Of a DNA stretch of 36,850 nucleotides, positions 28,584 through 36,311 are shown one piece after another. Below the pieces are notes generated by a model. It searched no databases and had not been told where the DNA came from. It saw only the letters and a program-made list of their open reading frames with translations. The number at the start of each line of letters is the position of its first letter. The stretch's first letter is position 1. A program made the translations under genes and the position numbers. The stretch is from Thermoleophilaceae bacterium (lineage in GTDB: Bacteria; Actinomycetota; Thermoleophilia; Solirubrobacterales; Thermoleophilaceae), in NCBI GenBank assembly GCA_025928265.1, contig JAICJV010000022.1, positions 1 through 36,850 of the forward strand, read 5' to 3'.

Positions 28584-30035
28584 TTACCCACCATGTTCGC
28601 GTGCCCAGCCACGCGAGCGCTCCAGTGCGTCGCGCCAGCCGCTCAGCAGCTCCTCGCGCTCGTCGTCGCCCATCTTCGGCTCGTAGCGTCGCGCCTCGCG
28701 CCACATCTCGCGCGTCTCCTCCTCGGTCCATGCACCGACGGCCACGCCGGCGAGGTACGCGGCGCCGAGCGCCGTCGTCTGATCGATCTCCGGCACGACC
28801 ACCGGAAGCCCGAGGATGTCCGCCTGGAACTGCATCAGCCAGCCGTTCTCAGACGCGCCGCCGTCGGCCTTCAGCTCCTCGACCTCGACGCCCGACGCCT
28901 CCTGGATCGCGTGTGCCGCGTCGAGCGACTGGTACGCGATCGCCTCCAGAGCGGCCCGCGCGAGGTGGGCACGGCCGTTCCCGCGCGTGAGGCCCACGAT
29001 CGTGCCGCGCGCGTATGGGTCCCAGTGCGGCGAGCCGAGCCCGGTGAGCGCGGGCACGAAGTACACGCCGTCGTTGGAGTCGAGCGAGCGCGCCAGCTCC
29101 TCGGTGTCGGATGCCTGCTCGATGATCCCGAGCCCGTCGCGCAGCCACTGCACCGCGGCGCCGGTCACGAAGATGCTCGCCTCGACGGCGTAGTCGACGC
29201 GGTCGCCCACCCCCCACGCCATCGTGGTCAGCACGCCCTCCTGGGGCGGCGGCGCGTGGTCACCCGCGTTCTGGAGGAAGAAGCTGCCGGTGCCGTATGT
29301 GTTCTTCGCGTTGCCGGGCTCGCTGCATGCCTGGCCGTAGAGCGCCGCCTGCTGGTCGCCGGCGATGCCCGCAACCGGCACCTTGCCGCCGAAGGCGTCG
29401 GTGTCGCCGTAGACGCACGAGCTCGGCAGCGCCTCGGGCAGCGACCCGGGGTCGACGCCCAGCAGCTCGCACAGCGCGGCGTCCCACTCGAGCGCGTGGA
29501 TGTTGAAGAGCAGCGTGCGCGACGCGTTCGTGTAGTCGGTCGCGTGGCGGCCGGTGAGCTTGTAGACGAGCCACGAGTCGATCGTCCCGAACGCGGCGTC
29601 GCGCGGCACGCCGTTCTGGAGCAGCCACTCGATCTTCGTCCCGGAGAAGTACGGATCGATCACGAGGCCGGTGCGCTCCCGGAAGAGCTCCTCGAGCCCC
29701 TCGTCGCGCAGCTCGTCGCAGCGCTTCGCGGTGCGGCGGTCCTGCCACACGAGCGCGTTGTGGAGCGGCTCGCCGGTCCTGCGGTCCCACGCGACGACCG
29801 TCTCGCGCTGGTTGGTGATCCCGATCGCCCTGAGCCCTGGCGAGCCGGCATCCTCGATCGCCTGCTTCGCGACGCGCTCGGTCACGTCCCAGATCTCCGA
29901 CGCGTCGTGCTCGACCCAGCCCGGCCTCGGGAAATGCTGCTCGAACTCGCTGTAGGCGCGCCCGGCGACGCGGCCCTCGTCGTCGAACACCATGCAGGTG
30001 GTGCCGGTCGTGCCCTGGTCGATGGCGAGGATCAC
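28584..30035 (-). CDS. glpK: Glycerol kinase
   Basis: A 483-residue FGGY-family kinase that makes glycerol-3-phosphate from glycerol and ATP. Signatures: DQGTTGTT near the N-terminus, GITNQRET, WQDRRT, the substrate loop IEWLLQNG, DYTNASRTLLFNI, YGTGSFFLQN, and GLTRGNGRAHLARAALEAIAYQ. Length is slightly short for the family (about 500). The GTG at 30035 overlaps the stop of the glycosyltransferase (GTGA). No glpF, glpD or glpR is nearby. With PlsC downstream, the pair could feed phospholipid synthesis. Confidence 0.96.
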   Translation of the reverse strand: MILAIDQGTTGTTCMVFDDEGRVAGRAYSEFEQHFPRPGWVEHDASEIWDVTERVAKQAIEDAGSPGLRAIGITNQRETVVAWDRRTGEPLHNALVWQDRRTAKRCDELRDEGLEELFRERTGLVIDPYFSGTKIEWLLQNGVPRDAAFGTIDSWLVYKLTGRHATDYTNASRTLLFNIHALEWDAALCELLGVDPGSLPEALPSSCVYGDTDAFGGKVPVAGIAGDQQAALYGQACSEPGNAKNTYGTGSFFLQNAGDHAPPPQEGVLTTMAWGVGDRVDYAVEASIFVTGAAVQWLRDGLGIIEQASDTEELARSLDSNDGVYFVPALTGLGSPHWDPYARGTIVGLTRGNGRAHLARAALEAIAYQSLDAAHAIQEASGVEVEELKADGGASENGWLMQFQADILGLPVVVPEIDQTTALGAAYLAGVAVGAWTEEETREMWREARRYEPKMGDDEREELLSGWRDALERSRGWAREHGG

Positions 30036-30700
30036 CGGCGGGCAGCGTATACGCGAACGATGTCCATCAGTTGGCGGAACCGGTGCGCGAAACCCGCCGC
30101 CGTCCTACCGGTCGCACGGTGCTCGAGGTCGAGCGCGATCTCGATCAGCCGGAAGCCGGCGCGCGAGGCGTCGATTGTCATGGCGGTCTCCATTCCGAAG
30201 CCCGCGGCGAACGGCAGAACCGCGTCCACCACGGCGCGGCGCAGCGCCCGCTGCCCGGAGATCGGCGCGACGGGCTCGATTCCCGCGCGCTTGCGGATCG
30301 CCCAGCGCGAGAAGCCGAGCGCGATCCCGAAGCCGCCGCCCACGCGCCGGGCGAACGTGGCCACGGCGAAATCGCCCTCGCCGCTCTCGACCGCGTCCAC
30401 GAGGCGCGGCAGTTGCCGGGCGGACGCGCCGAGGTCACCGTCGCACAGCACGAGCATCCGAGCGTCGCCCAGCGTCTGCTCCACCGCGAGCGTGGTTGCG
30501 CCGCCCTTCCCCATACGTCTGGGCGCCGTCACCACCTCGGCGCCGCCGGCGCGAGCGACCGCGGCCGTCGCGTCGTCGGAGTGATCGTCGGCCACCACGA
30601 GCCGGGCGTCCGGGAACGCGTCGCGGAGCGCGGCAAGCGTGTCGCCGATGCGATCCGCCTCGTTCCACGCGCTCACCACCACTATCGGCTGCGGCTCCAC
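30032..30700 (-). CDS. Glycosyltransferase family 2
   Basis: A 222-residue soluble GT-A glycosyltransferase: VVVSAWNEADRIGDTLAAL, VVADDHSDD (nucleotide binding), RRMGKGGATT, then D87-G-D89 as the metal-binding DxD. It resembles dolichyl-phosphate-glucose synthase types and glucosyl-3-phosphoglycerate-type GT2 enzymes, without the membrane anchors. The start is GTG 30700 or GTG 30730; neither has a ribosome site, and the longer one runs into the divergent gene's leader. Its stop overlaps glpK. The acceptor may be a glycerol-derived or lipid molecule (inference). Confidence 0.82.
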   Translation of the reverse strand: MEPQPIVVVSAWNEADRIGDTLAALRDAFPDARLVVADDHSDDATAAVARAGGAEVVTAPRRMGKGGATTLAVEQTLGDARMLVLCDGDLGASARQLPRLVDAVESGEGDFAVATFARRVGGGFGIALGFSRWAIRKRAGIEPVAPISGQRALRRAVVDAVLPFAAGFGMETAMTIDASRAGFRLIEIALDLEHRATGRTAAGFAHRFRQLMDIVRVYAARR

Positions 30701-30707
30701 GGGCGGG

Positions 30708-30713
30708 TATCGT
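30708..30713 (+). promoter_or_regulatory. -10 box (TATCGT) for the biotin-carrier operon
   Basis: TANNNT, 32 bases before the TTG start of the biotin carrier, leaving a leader with GAGGAGGA. Confidence 0.45.
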
Positions 30714-30745
30714 GCCGGATCACCGCTCACCGAGGAGGAACGCAG

Positions 30746-30958
30746 TTGCCGAACGTCGAGGCGCACATCACCGGCACGGTGTGGAAGATCGAGTGCGAGG
30801 TCGGGCAGAACATCGCCGAGGGCGACACCGTCGCGATCCTCGAGTCGATGAAGATGGAGATGCCGGTCGAGGCGGAGGACGAGGGCACCGTGAAGGAGAT
30901 CCTCGTCGAGGAGGGGCAGTCCGTATCCGAGGGCGACGCCCTGGTCGTCCTTGAGTAG
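30746..30958 (+). CDS. Stand-alone biotin carrier (biotin/lipoyl attachment domain)
   Basis: A 70-residue protein that is only the biotinyl domain. Lys36 in ESMKMEMP is the canonical biotinylation site (MKM), and the two GxxxxEGD half-repeats (EVGQNIAEGDTV and EEGQSVSEGDAL) give the hammerhead symmetry. It lacks the N-terminal part of AccB. It would carry carboxyl groups between a biotin carboxylase and a carboxyltransferase; neither is adjacent. The TTG at 30746 has a strong GAGGAGGA site. Its stop overlaps the next crotonase start by 8 bases, and bioB-bioF-bioD follow, linking it with biotin supply. Confidence 0.92.
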   Translation: MPNVEAHITGTVWKIECEVGQNIAEGDTVAILESMKMEMPVEAEDEGTVKEILVEEGQSVSEGDALVVLE

Positions 30959-31754
30959 CAGCACGCTCGCATCGGGCAAGCTGCTGGTCGACGAGCCGGC
31001 GGAGAACGTCGTCCGCATCCGCATCTCCAATCCGGACAAGCGCGGTGCCCTCGACCACGAGATCCTCGACACGCTGCGCGACACCGTGTCCGGCGCCGAT
31101 GCCCGCTGCCTGCTGATCACCGGCGACGGACCCGTCTTCTCGGCGGGCTACGACATCGGCAACTTCACCGACGAGAGCACGTTCGCCGACGCCGCCGAGC
31201 AGCTGGTCGCCCACCCGTTCACCGAGGCGATGGACGCGATCGAGGCCTATCCGTATCCCGTTGTCGCGGCCATCAACGGCCACGCGATCGGCGGCGGCCT
31301 CGAGCTCGCCGTCACGTGCGACCTGCGGATCGCCGCGCGCGGGGCGAAGCTGGGGATGCCGCCCGCCAAGATCGGCCTGATCTACGGGCACACCGGGCTG
31401 CGGCGCTTCATCGACGTGTGCGGCGTCGCGAACACGAACGAGCTGTTCCTGCTCGGCCGCAACGTGGACACCGACCGCGCCTACGACATGGGCCTCGTGA
31501 ACCAGGTGGTCGACGGCGATGACCTCGAGGAGACGGCACTGTCGATCGCCACCGAGATCGGCGCGAACTCCCCGCTGTCGCTCGAGGGCAACAAGCGCAT
31601 CATGCGCGAGCTCCGCCGCTACGAGGGCGCGCTGCCCGAGGATGTCGCGCGCGAGCTCGTGGAACTGCGCGAGTCGTGCTTCCGGACCGAGGACTTCCGA
31701 GAGGGGATCGCCGCCTTCGGCGAGAAGCGCCGGCCGGACTGGAAGGGCCGTTGA
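30951..31754 (+). CDS. Enoyl-CoA hydratase/isomerase family protein, atypical active site
   Basis: A 267-residue crotonase-fold protein. Oxyanion-hole segments are FSAGYDIG and INGHAIGGG. The first catalytic glutamate is kept as E118 (GGGLEL), but the second is replaced by P138 (LGMPPAKIGL). Loss of the second glutamate is seen in decarboxylases such as methylmalonyl-CoA decarboxylase and other non-hydratases, so simple hydration is unlikely. It begins with TTG at 30951, overlapping the biotin-carrier end by 8 bases. That coupling makes a role near a biotin-dependent (de)carboxylation reasonable. Note that it is mirror-opposite to the crotonase at 16575, which lacks the first glutamate. Confidence 0.9.
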   Translation: MSSSTLASGKLLVDEPAENVVRIRISNPDKRGALDHEILDTLRDTVSGADARCLLITGDGPVFSAGYDIGNFTDESTFADAAEQLVAHPFTEAMDAIEAYPYPVVAAINGHAIGGGLELAVTCDLRIAARGAKLGMPPAKIGLIYGHTGLRRFIDVCGVANTNELFLLGRNVDTDRAYDMGLVNQVVDGDDLEETALSIATEIGANSPLSLEGNKRIMRELRRYEGALPEDVARELVELRESCFRTEDFREGIAAFGEKRRPDWKGR

Positions 31755-31811
31755 GGCAGGTCGATCTCGAACCGGCGTGAAGCCGGCACCGGAACCGTCC
31801 GATCGCGCGCA

Positions 31812-31817
31812 TACCGT
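31812..31817 (+). promoter_or_regulatory. Possible -10 box (TACCGT) before bioB
   Basis: TANNNT in the 96-base gap before bioB, followed by GGAGGT and the TTG start at 31851. It could give bioB its own transcript. Confidence 0.4.
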
Positions 31818-31850
31818 GGCCCCATCCAGGCCCCCACCGGAGGTAACGGC

Positions 31851-33011
31851 TTGCCCCCGCTCATCACGCACGAGGAAGCGCTCGCCCTGGGCGAGATCGA
31901 GGACCACGCCGAGATCGAGGCGCTCGTCGAGCGGGCGTTCGCGGTCAGGAAGGATCAGTTCGGCGACTCAACCGACATGTGCTCGCTCGTCAACGCCAAG
32001 TCGGGCGGGTGCGCGGAGGACTGCGGCTTCTGCTCGCAGTCGCGCTTCGCCGAGGCGCCCACGCCGATGCACGCGATGATGTCGCCGGACCAGATCCTCG
32101 AGCACGCGAAGGCGGCCGAGGCGGCGGGGGCGCACCGTTTCTGCATGGTCACCCAGGGTCAGGGTCTGTCGAAGCGCGACTTCCAGAACGTGATCGAGGG
32201 GGCGAAGCTCGTCGCCGAGCACACGAACCTGAAGCGCTGCGCCTCGATCGGGCACATGTCGCACGAGCGCGCGAAGGCGCTCAAGGAGGCCGGGATCCAG
32301 CGCGTCCACCACAACGTGGAGACGGCCGAGTCGTACTACCCCGAGGTGTCCACCACCGTGCGCTACGAGGGGCGGCTGCGCACGATCGACGCGGTGAAGG
32401 AGGCCGGGCTCGAGACGTGCGTGGGCGGCATTCTCAACCTCGGCGAGAGCCGCGAGCAGCGCGTGGAGATGGCATTCCAGCTCGCCGAGGTCAACCCCAC
32501 CAGCGTGCCGATCAACCTGCTCAACCCGCGCCCCGGCACCAAGTTCGGCGACCGCGAGCTGATGGACCCGTGGGAGGCGGTCAAGTGGATCGCCATCTTC
32601 CGGCTGATCCTCCCCGCGGCTCTGTTCCGGCTCTGCGGCGGCCGCATCGAGAACCTCGGTGAGCTCCAGCCGCTGGCGGTCAAGGCCGGCCTCAACGGAG
32701 TGATGATGGGCAACTTCCTCACCACGCTCGGCGCGGAGCCCGAGGACGACCGCGCGATGTTCGAGGAGCTCGGCCTGAACACGGCGCGGCAGGAGGACAA
32801 CGGCGCGAACCCGCGCCCCGACAACCGCTCCGGCTGGCTTTCCGGCGAAGCGCCGGCGCGCACCGAGGAGAACCTCGTCGACCATCAGGACGAGGCGCCG
32901 TTCTGGGACCCGTCGCGCCAGCTGCGCCATCGGAAGAAGGCGTCGGTCCCGCCGCGGCCCGACGGCGCGCCCAACCGTTTCCCGGCCGTCGTTCAGGTGC
33001 CCGGCCGATGA
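31851..33011 (+). CDS. bioB: Biotin synthase
   Basis: A 386-residue radical-SAM enzyme that inserts sulfur into dethiobiotin. The SAM cluster motif is C54-x3-C58-x2-C61 (CAEDCGFC). The auxiliary [2Fe-2S] ligands are all present by alignment to known BioB: C98, C130, C190 and R260. The catalytic core ends near residue 320; a polar tail of about 60 residues (DNRSGWLSGEAPARTEENL...) extends beyond the usual length. The TTG start at 31851 has GGAGGT 6 bases upstream. The stop overlaps bioF (ATGA). Confidence 0.96.
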   Translation: MPPLITHEEALALGEIEDHAEIEALVERAFAVRKDQFGDSTDMCSLVNAKSGGCAEDCGFCSQSRFAEAPTPMHAMMSPDQILEHAKAAEAAGAHRFCMVTQGQGLSKRDFQNVIEGAKLVAEHTNLKRCASIGHMSHERAKALKEAGIQRVHHNVETAESYYPEVSTTVRYEGRLRTIDAVKEAGLETCVGGILNLGESREQRVEMAFQLAEVNPTSVPINLLNPRPGTKFGDRELMDPWEAVKWIAIFRLILPAALFRLCGGRIENLGELQPLAVKAGLNGVMMGNFLTTLGAEPEDDRAMFEELGLNTARQEDNGANPRPDNRSGWLSGEAPARTEENLVDHQDEAPFWDPSRQLRHRKKASVPPRPDGAPNRFPAVVQVPGR

Positions 33012-34222
33012 GCGACATCGCGGAGCAGCTCGAGCAGATCCGCGACCGCGGCCTCTACCGCCGGCTGAGACTGATCTCGGGGCCGCAGGGGCCGCGCGTG
33101 CTGCTCGACGGCGATCCCGTCCTGCTGCTGTGCTCGAACAACTACCTCGGCCTGGCCGATCACCCGCGCGTGCGCGAGGCCGCGGCCGAGGCGGCGATGC
33201 GCTGGGGCGTCGGCGCCGGGGCGTCGCGGCTCGTGTCCGGCAACATGACCGTGCACCGGCGGCTCGAGGAGCAGATCGCCGAGTTCAAGGGCAGCGCCGC
33301 GTGCGTGCTGTTCGGGTCGGGCTACCTCGCCAACACCGGCGTGATCTCCTCGCTCGCGCGCGCGGGCGACGTGGTGTTCAGCGACGAGCTCAACCACGCG
33401 TCGATCGTGGACGGCTGCCGCATGGCGCGCGCCGAGACCTTCGTCTACGACCACTGCGACCCGGACCATCTCGAGTGGGGGCTGCGCGAGGCGGAGGGCC
33501 GCGGCGCGCTGATCGTCACCGACGGCGTCTTCTCGATGGACGGCGACGTCGCGCCGCTGGAGGAGATCGTCGAGCTCGCGCAGCGCTACGACGCGCGCGT
33601 GATGGTCGACGAGGCGCACTCCACCGGCACGATGGGACCGGGCGGCCGCGGCGCCGTGGCGGATGCAGGGCTCGACGGCGAGATCGACGTGGTGGTCGGC
33701 ACGCTGGGCAAGGCACTCGGCTCCTACGGCGCGTACGTGTGCTGCGAGAAGCCGATGGCCAAGTATCTCGTGAACACCGCGCGGTCGCTGATCTTCTCAA
33801 CGGCGCTGCCGCCTCCGGCGGTCGCCGGCGCGATGGCCGCGCTCGAGCTCCTGATCGAACAGCCCGGCCGCGTCGACAAGCTCGCGCGCAACGCCGAGGC
33901 CATGCGCGACGCGCTATCGGCCGAGGGGCTCGACACCGGCATCTCGGAGACCCAGATCCTGCCCGTGGTGGTGGGCGACCCGCGCGCGGCCATGGACGCC
34001 TGCGAAGGCGCGCTCGCGCAGGGCGTCTTCTGCCAGGCGATCCGGCCGCCGACGGTGCCCGACGGCAGCTCCAGGCTGCGCATCGCGGTCATGGCGTCGC
34101 ACACGCGGTCGGAGCTGCGCTGGGCGGCGGGGGTGCTGGCGCGGGCGGTGCGAGAGGCCGAGCCGGCGCGGCGCGCGCCCGCGAAGGACAAGGTCTTCGA
34201 CGGCTACGCCGAAGCCGCCTGA
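33008..34222 (+). CDS. bioF: 8-amino-7-oxononanoate synthase
   Basis: A 404-residue PLP enzyme of the alpha-oxoamine synthase family, condensing pimeloyl-ACP/CoA with alanine. Signatures: CSNNYLGLADHP, GASRLVSGN, the DEAHSTGTMG loop with the PLP-binding Asp201, and K235 (GTLGKALGSYG) as the Schiff-base lysine. Glycine C-acetyltransferase is the main look-alike, but gene order with bioB and bioD decides for bioF. ATG at 33008, coupled to bioB. bioA is not in the window, so the 7-keto to diamino step must be encoded elsewhere. Confidence 0.94.
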   Translation: MSDIAEQLEQIRDRGLYRRLRLISGPQGPRVLLDGDPVLLLCSNNYLGLADHPRVREAAAEAAMRWGVGAGASRLVSGNMTVHRRLEEQIAEFKGSAACVLFGSGYLANTGVISSLARAGDVVFSDELNHASIVDGCRMARAETFVYDHCDPDHLEWGLREAEGRGALIVTDGVFSMDGDVAPLEEIVELAQRYDARVMVDEAHSTGTMGPGGRGAVADAGLDGEIDVVVGTLGKALGSYGAYVCCEKPMAKYLVNTARSLIFSTALPPPAVAGAMAALELLIEQPGRVDKLARNAEAMRDALSAEGLDTGISETQILPVVVGDPRAAMDACEGALAQGVFCQAIRPPTVPDGSSRLRIAVMASHTRSELRWAAGVLARAVREAEPARRAPAKDKVFDGYAEAA

Positions 34223-34223
34223 G

Positions 34224-34229
34224 TAGAGT
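34224..34229 (+). promoter_or_regulatory. -10 box (TAGAGT) before bioD
   Basis: TANNNT starting 2 bases after the bioF stop and ending 9 bases before the bioD ATG, with no ribosome site: possible internal leaderless promoter. Confidence 0.45.
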
Positions 34230-34238
34230 CCGGCCGCG

Positions 34239-34931
34239 ATGCGCGGCATCTTCGTCACGGCAACCGACACGAACGTGGGCAAGACGGTGCTCGCGGCCGC
34301 CATCTGCGCTGCGCTCGCTGGCCGGGGCAAGAAGGTCGCCGCCTTCAAGCCCGTGGTGACCGGTACGGACGAGGAGCCAGACGAGTGGCCGCGTGACCAC
34401 GAGCTGCTCGCGCGGGTCGCCACGATCAGGCAGAAGCCCTCCGACGTCGCGCCGGTCTCGTTCGGACCGGCGGTGTCGCCCCACCTGGCCGCCGAGATGG
34501 CCGGCGACACCATCGAGCCGCACGAGCTGGCCGCGGCGGCGCGGTCGTCCGCCGAGAGCGCGGATGTGCTGGTGGCAGAGGGCGTGGGCGGAATCCTCGT
34601 GCCCCTCACGCCCGGCTACCTGGTGCGCGACCTCGCGGTGGAGCTCGACCTGCCGGTCGTCATCGCCGCGCGAACCGGCCTCGGCACGATCAACCACACA
34701 CTCCTCACGATCGAGGCGGCGCGGGCGGTGGGCCTCGACGTCGCGGGCGTGGTGATGACGCCGTGGCCGGACGATCCCGACGAAATGGTTCGTTCGAACA
34801 AGTCGACGATCGAGCGGTTCGGCAACGTGGAGGTCGTCGGCCTGCCGGAGACCTCACCCGACGATCTGGCCACCGCCGGCAAGCAGCTGCCGATCGACCA
34901 GTGGATGGGCACCAGCGGCCCGGACCTGTAG
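34239..34931 (+). CDS. bioD: Dethiobiotin synthetase
   Basis: A 230-residue ATP-dependent carboxylase/cyclase making dethiobiotin from diaminopelargonate. The P-loop TATDTNVGKT (7-16), FKPVVTG (36-42), the VAEGVGGILVPL strand and the ARTGLGTINHTLLT motif are all typical. The ATG at 34239 is 16 bases after bioF. It ends 1 base before the convergent hydrolase-cyclase gene. Confidence 0.95.
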   Translation: MRGIFVTATDTNVGKTVLAAAICAALAGRGKKVAAFKPVVTGTDEEPDEWPRDHELLARVATIRQKPSDVAPVSFGPAVSPHLAAEMAGDTIEPHELAAAARSSAESADVLVAEGVGGILVPLTPGYLVRDLAVELDLPVVIAARTGLGTINHTLLTIEAARAVGLDVAGVVMTPWPDDPDEMVRSNKSTIERFGNVEVVGLPETSPDDLATAGKQLPIDQWMGTSGPDL

Positions 34932-34932
34932 T

Positions 34933-36261
34933 TCAGGCGACCGCGTACAGGCGCCACTCGCCGGGCACGCCCTTCAGGCGGTGCTCGCCGCGCTCGGCGA
35001 ACTCGATCCCGGAGCCCACGACGAGATCCTTGACGGTGCTCGACACGAGCACCTCGCCCGCACCGGCCAGCGCGGCCACGCGCGCGCCGATGTTCACAGC
35101 CATGCCGGCGATGTCGTCGCCACGCAGCTCGACCTCGCCGGTGTGCAGGCCGGCGCGGACGTCGATCCCCAGGTCGCGCGTCGCGCGCGCAGCGATCTGA
35201 GCGGCACGGATCGCGCGGGCCGGGCCGTCGAAGGTGGCCAGCACGCCGTCGCCCAGCGTCTTGATCAGGCGCCCGCGGTGGCGGTCGACCTCCCGCTGCA
35301 TCAGCTCGTCATGGCGGGCCACCAGCTCGCCCCAGCGCCGGTCCCCCAGCTGGGCGGCCCGTTCGGTCGAGCTCACGATGTCGGTGAAGAGCACCGTGGC
35401 GAGCACGCGATCGTCGACCTGGGCGTGCCGCTGCCCGGTCAGGAACTCCTCCACCTCGTCGAGGATCTGATCGGGATCGACGACCATCAGGTGGTCCACG
35501 CCCGGGAGCTCCACGAACCTCGCGCCCGGGATGCGCGCCGCGATGTAGCGGCCACCCTCGATCGGCGCGATCAGGTCACCGGTCCGGTGCACGACCAGCG
35601 TGGGAACCGAGATCGTCGACAGCACGTCGCGGACGTCGATATGGCGGTACAGGCGTATCAGGTTCACTGCGTCGCGAGGGCTGGAGCCGCGCCGGAGAAA
35701 CCGGCCCCACGATTCGCGGAACTGTGGATCGTCAGCGATGCTGGGGGCGAACGAATGCGTCATCACCGGGCCGCCCCACTGGCGGATGGCGATCTCCTCG
35801 AAGCGATCGAGATCCTCGGGCGAAGCGCCGATCGGATAGTCGTCGTTCGCGACCATGCGCGGGTAGGTGCCGAACAGGACGAGCGCGGAGACGCGATCGG
35901 GATACGTCGCTGCGAACAGGATCGACGCGGGCCCGCCTTCCGAAATGCCGAACAGCGCCGCCCGCTCGATTCCCGCGGCATCCATCACGGCGAGGATGTC
36001 GTCCATCGTCTGCTCGAGCGTGGGCGGATCGGGCGGGCGGTCGGACATCCCCTGCCCGCGCTTGTCGAACGCCACGACGCGCGCGAACGACCCGAGGCGC
36101 TCGACGAAGGGGATCGTCGCGGGCTCCTCCCACAACGCCTCCACGCTCCCCACGAACCCGGTCACGTAGACGAGGTCGATCTCTCCCTCGCCGAAGGTCT
36201 GGTAGGCGATCTGGATGTCGCCGGAACTGCGCGCGTAGCGCGTCTGCGGGGCGGTCACCAT
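34933..36261 (-). CDS. Alpha/beta-hydrolase fused to a class III nucleotidyl cyclase
   Basis: A 442-residue two-domain protein. Residues 1-275 form an alpha/beta-hydrolase with nucleophile S107 (GISEGG), acid D229 (TGDLIAP) and H257 (VDHLMV), so the triad is complete. Residues 285-442 form a class III adenylyl/guanylyl cyclase domain: metal aspartates D294 (FTDIVSST) and D338 (LGDGVLATF), substrate-recognition K334, and transition-state N390 and R394 (VNIGARV). All key cyclase residues are present, so cAMP synthesis is likely. The hydrolase may sense or cleave a small ester that controls the cyclase (inference). Similar fusions are known from mycobacteria and relatives. ATG at 36261; a TAGGCT box ends 12 bases upstream. 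Confidence 0.92.
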   Translation of the reverse strand: MVTAPQTRYARSSGDIQIAYQTFGEGEIDLVYVTGFVGSVEALWEEPATIPFVERLGSFARVVAFDKRGQGMSDRPPDPPTLEQTMDDILAVMDAAGIERAALFGISEGGPASILFAATYPDRVSALVLFGTYPRMVANDDYPIGASPEDLDRFEEIAIRQWGGPVMTHSFAPSIADDPQFRESWGRFLRRGSSPRDAVNLIRLYRHIDVRDVLSTISVPTLVVHRTGDLIAPIEGGRYIAARIPGARFVELPGVDHLMVVDPDQILDEVEEFLTGQRHAQVDDRVLATVLFTDIVSSTERAAQLGDRRWGELVARHDELMQREVDRHRGRLIKTLGDGVLATFDGPARAIRAAQIAARATRDLGIDVRAGLHTGEVELRGDDIAGMAVNIGARVAALAGAGEVLVSSTVKDLVVGSGIEFAERGEHRLKGVPGEWRLYAVA

Positions 36262-36273
36262 GGTCTGAGAGCG

Positions 36274-36279
36274 AGCCTA
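36274..36279 (-). promoter_or_regulatory. Possible -10 box (TAGGCT) of the hydrolase-cyclase gene
   Basis: TANNNT hexamer on the minus strand ending 12 bases before the ATG at 36261; nearly leaderless. Confidence 0.4.
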
Positions 36280-36311
36280 AGCGCGTTCGCGTGATGCCGC
36301 CAGCGTCGCCG

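Noticed and set aside
26775-30584. A 1269-codon open frame on the plus strand
   Set aside because: It runs antisense to SDR, PlsC and glycerol kinase genes and gives Arg/Ala/His-rich low-complexity sequence typical of the reverse frame of GC-rich genes.
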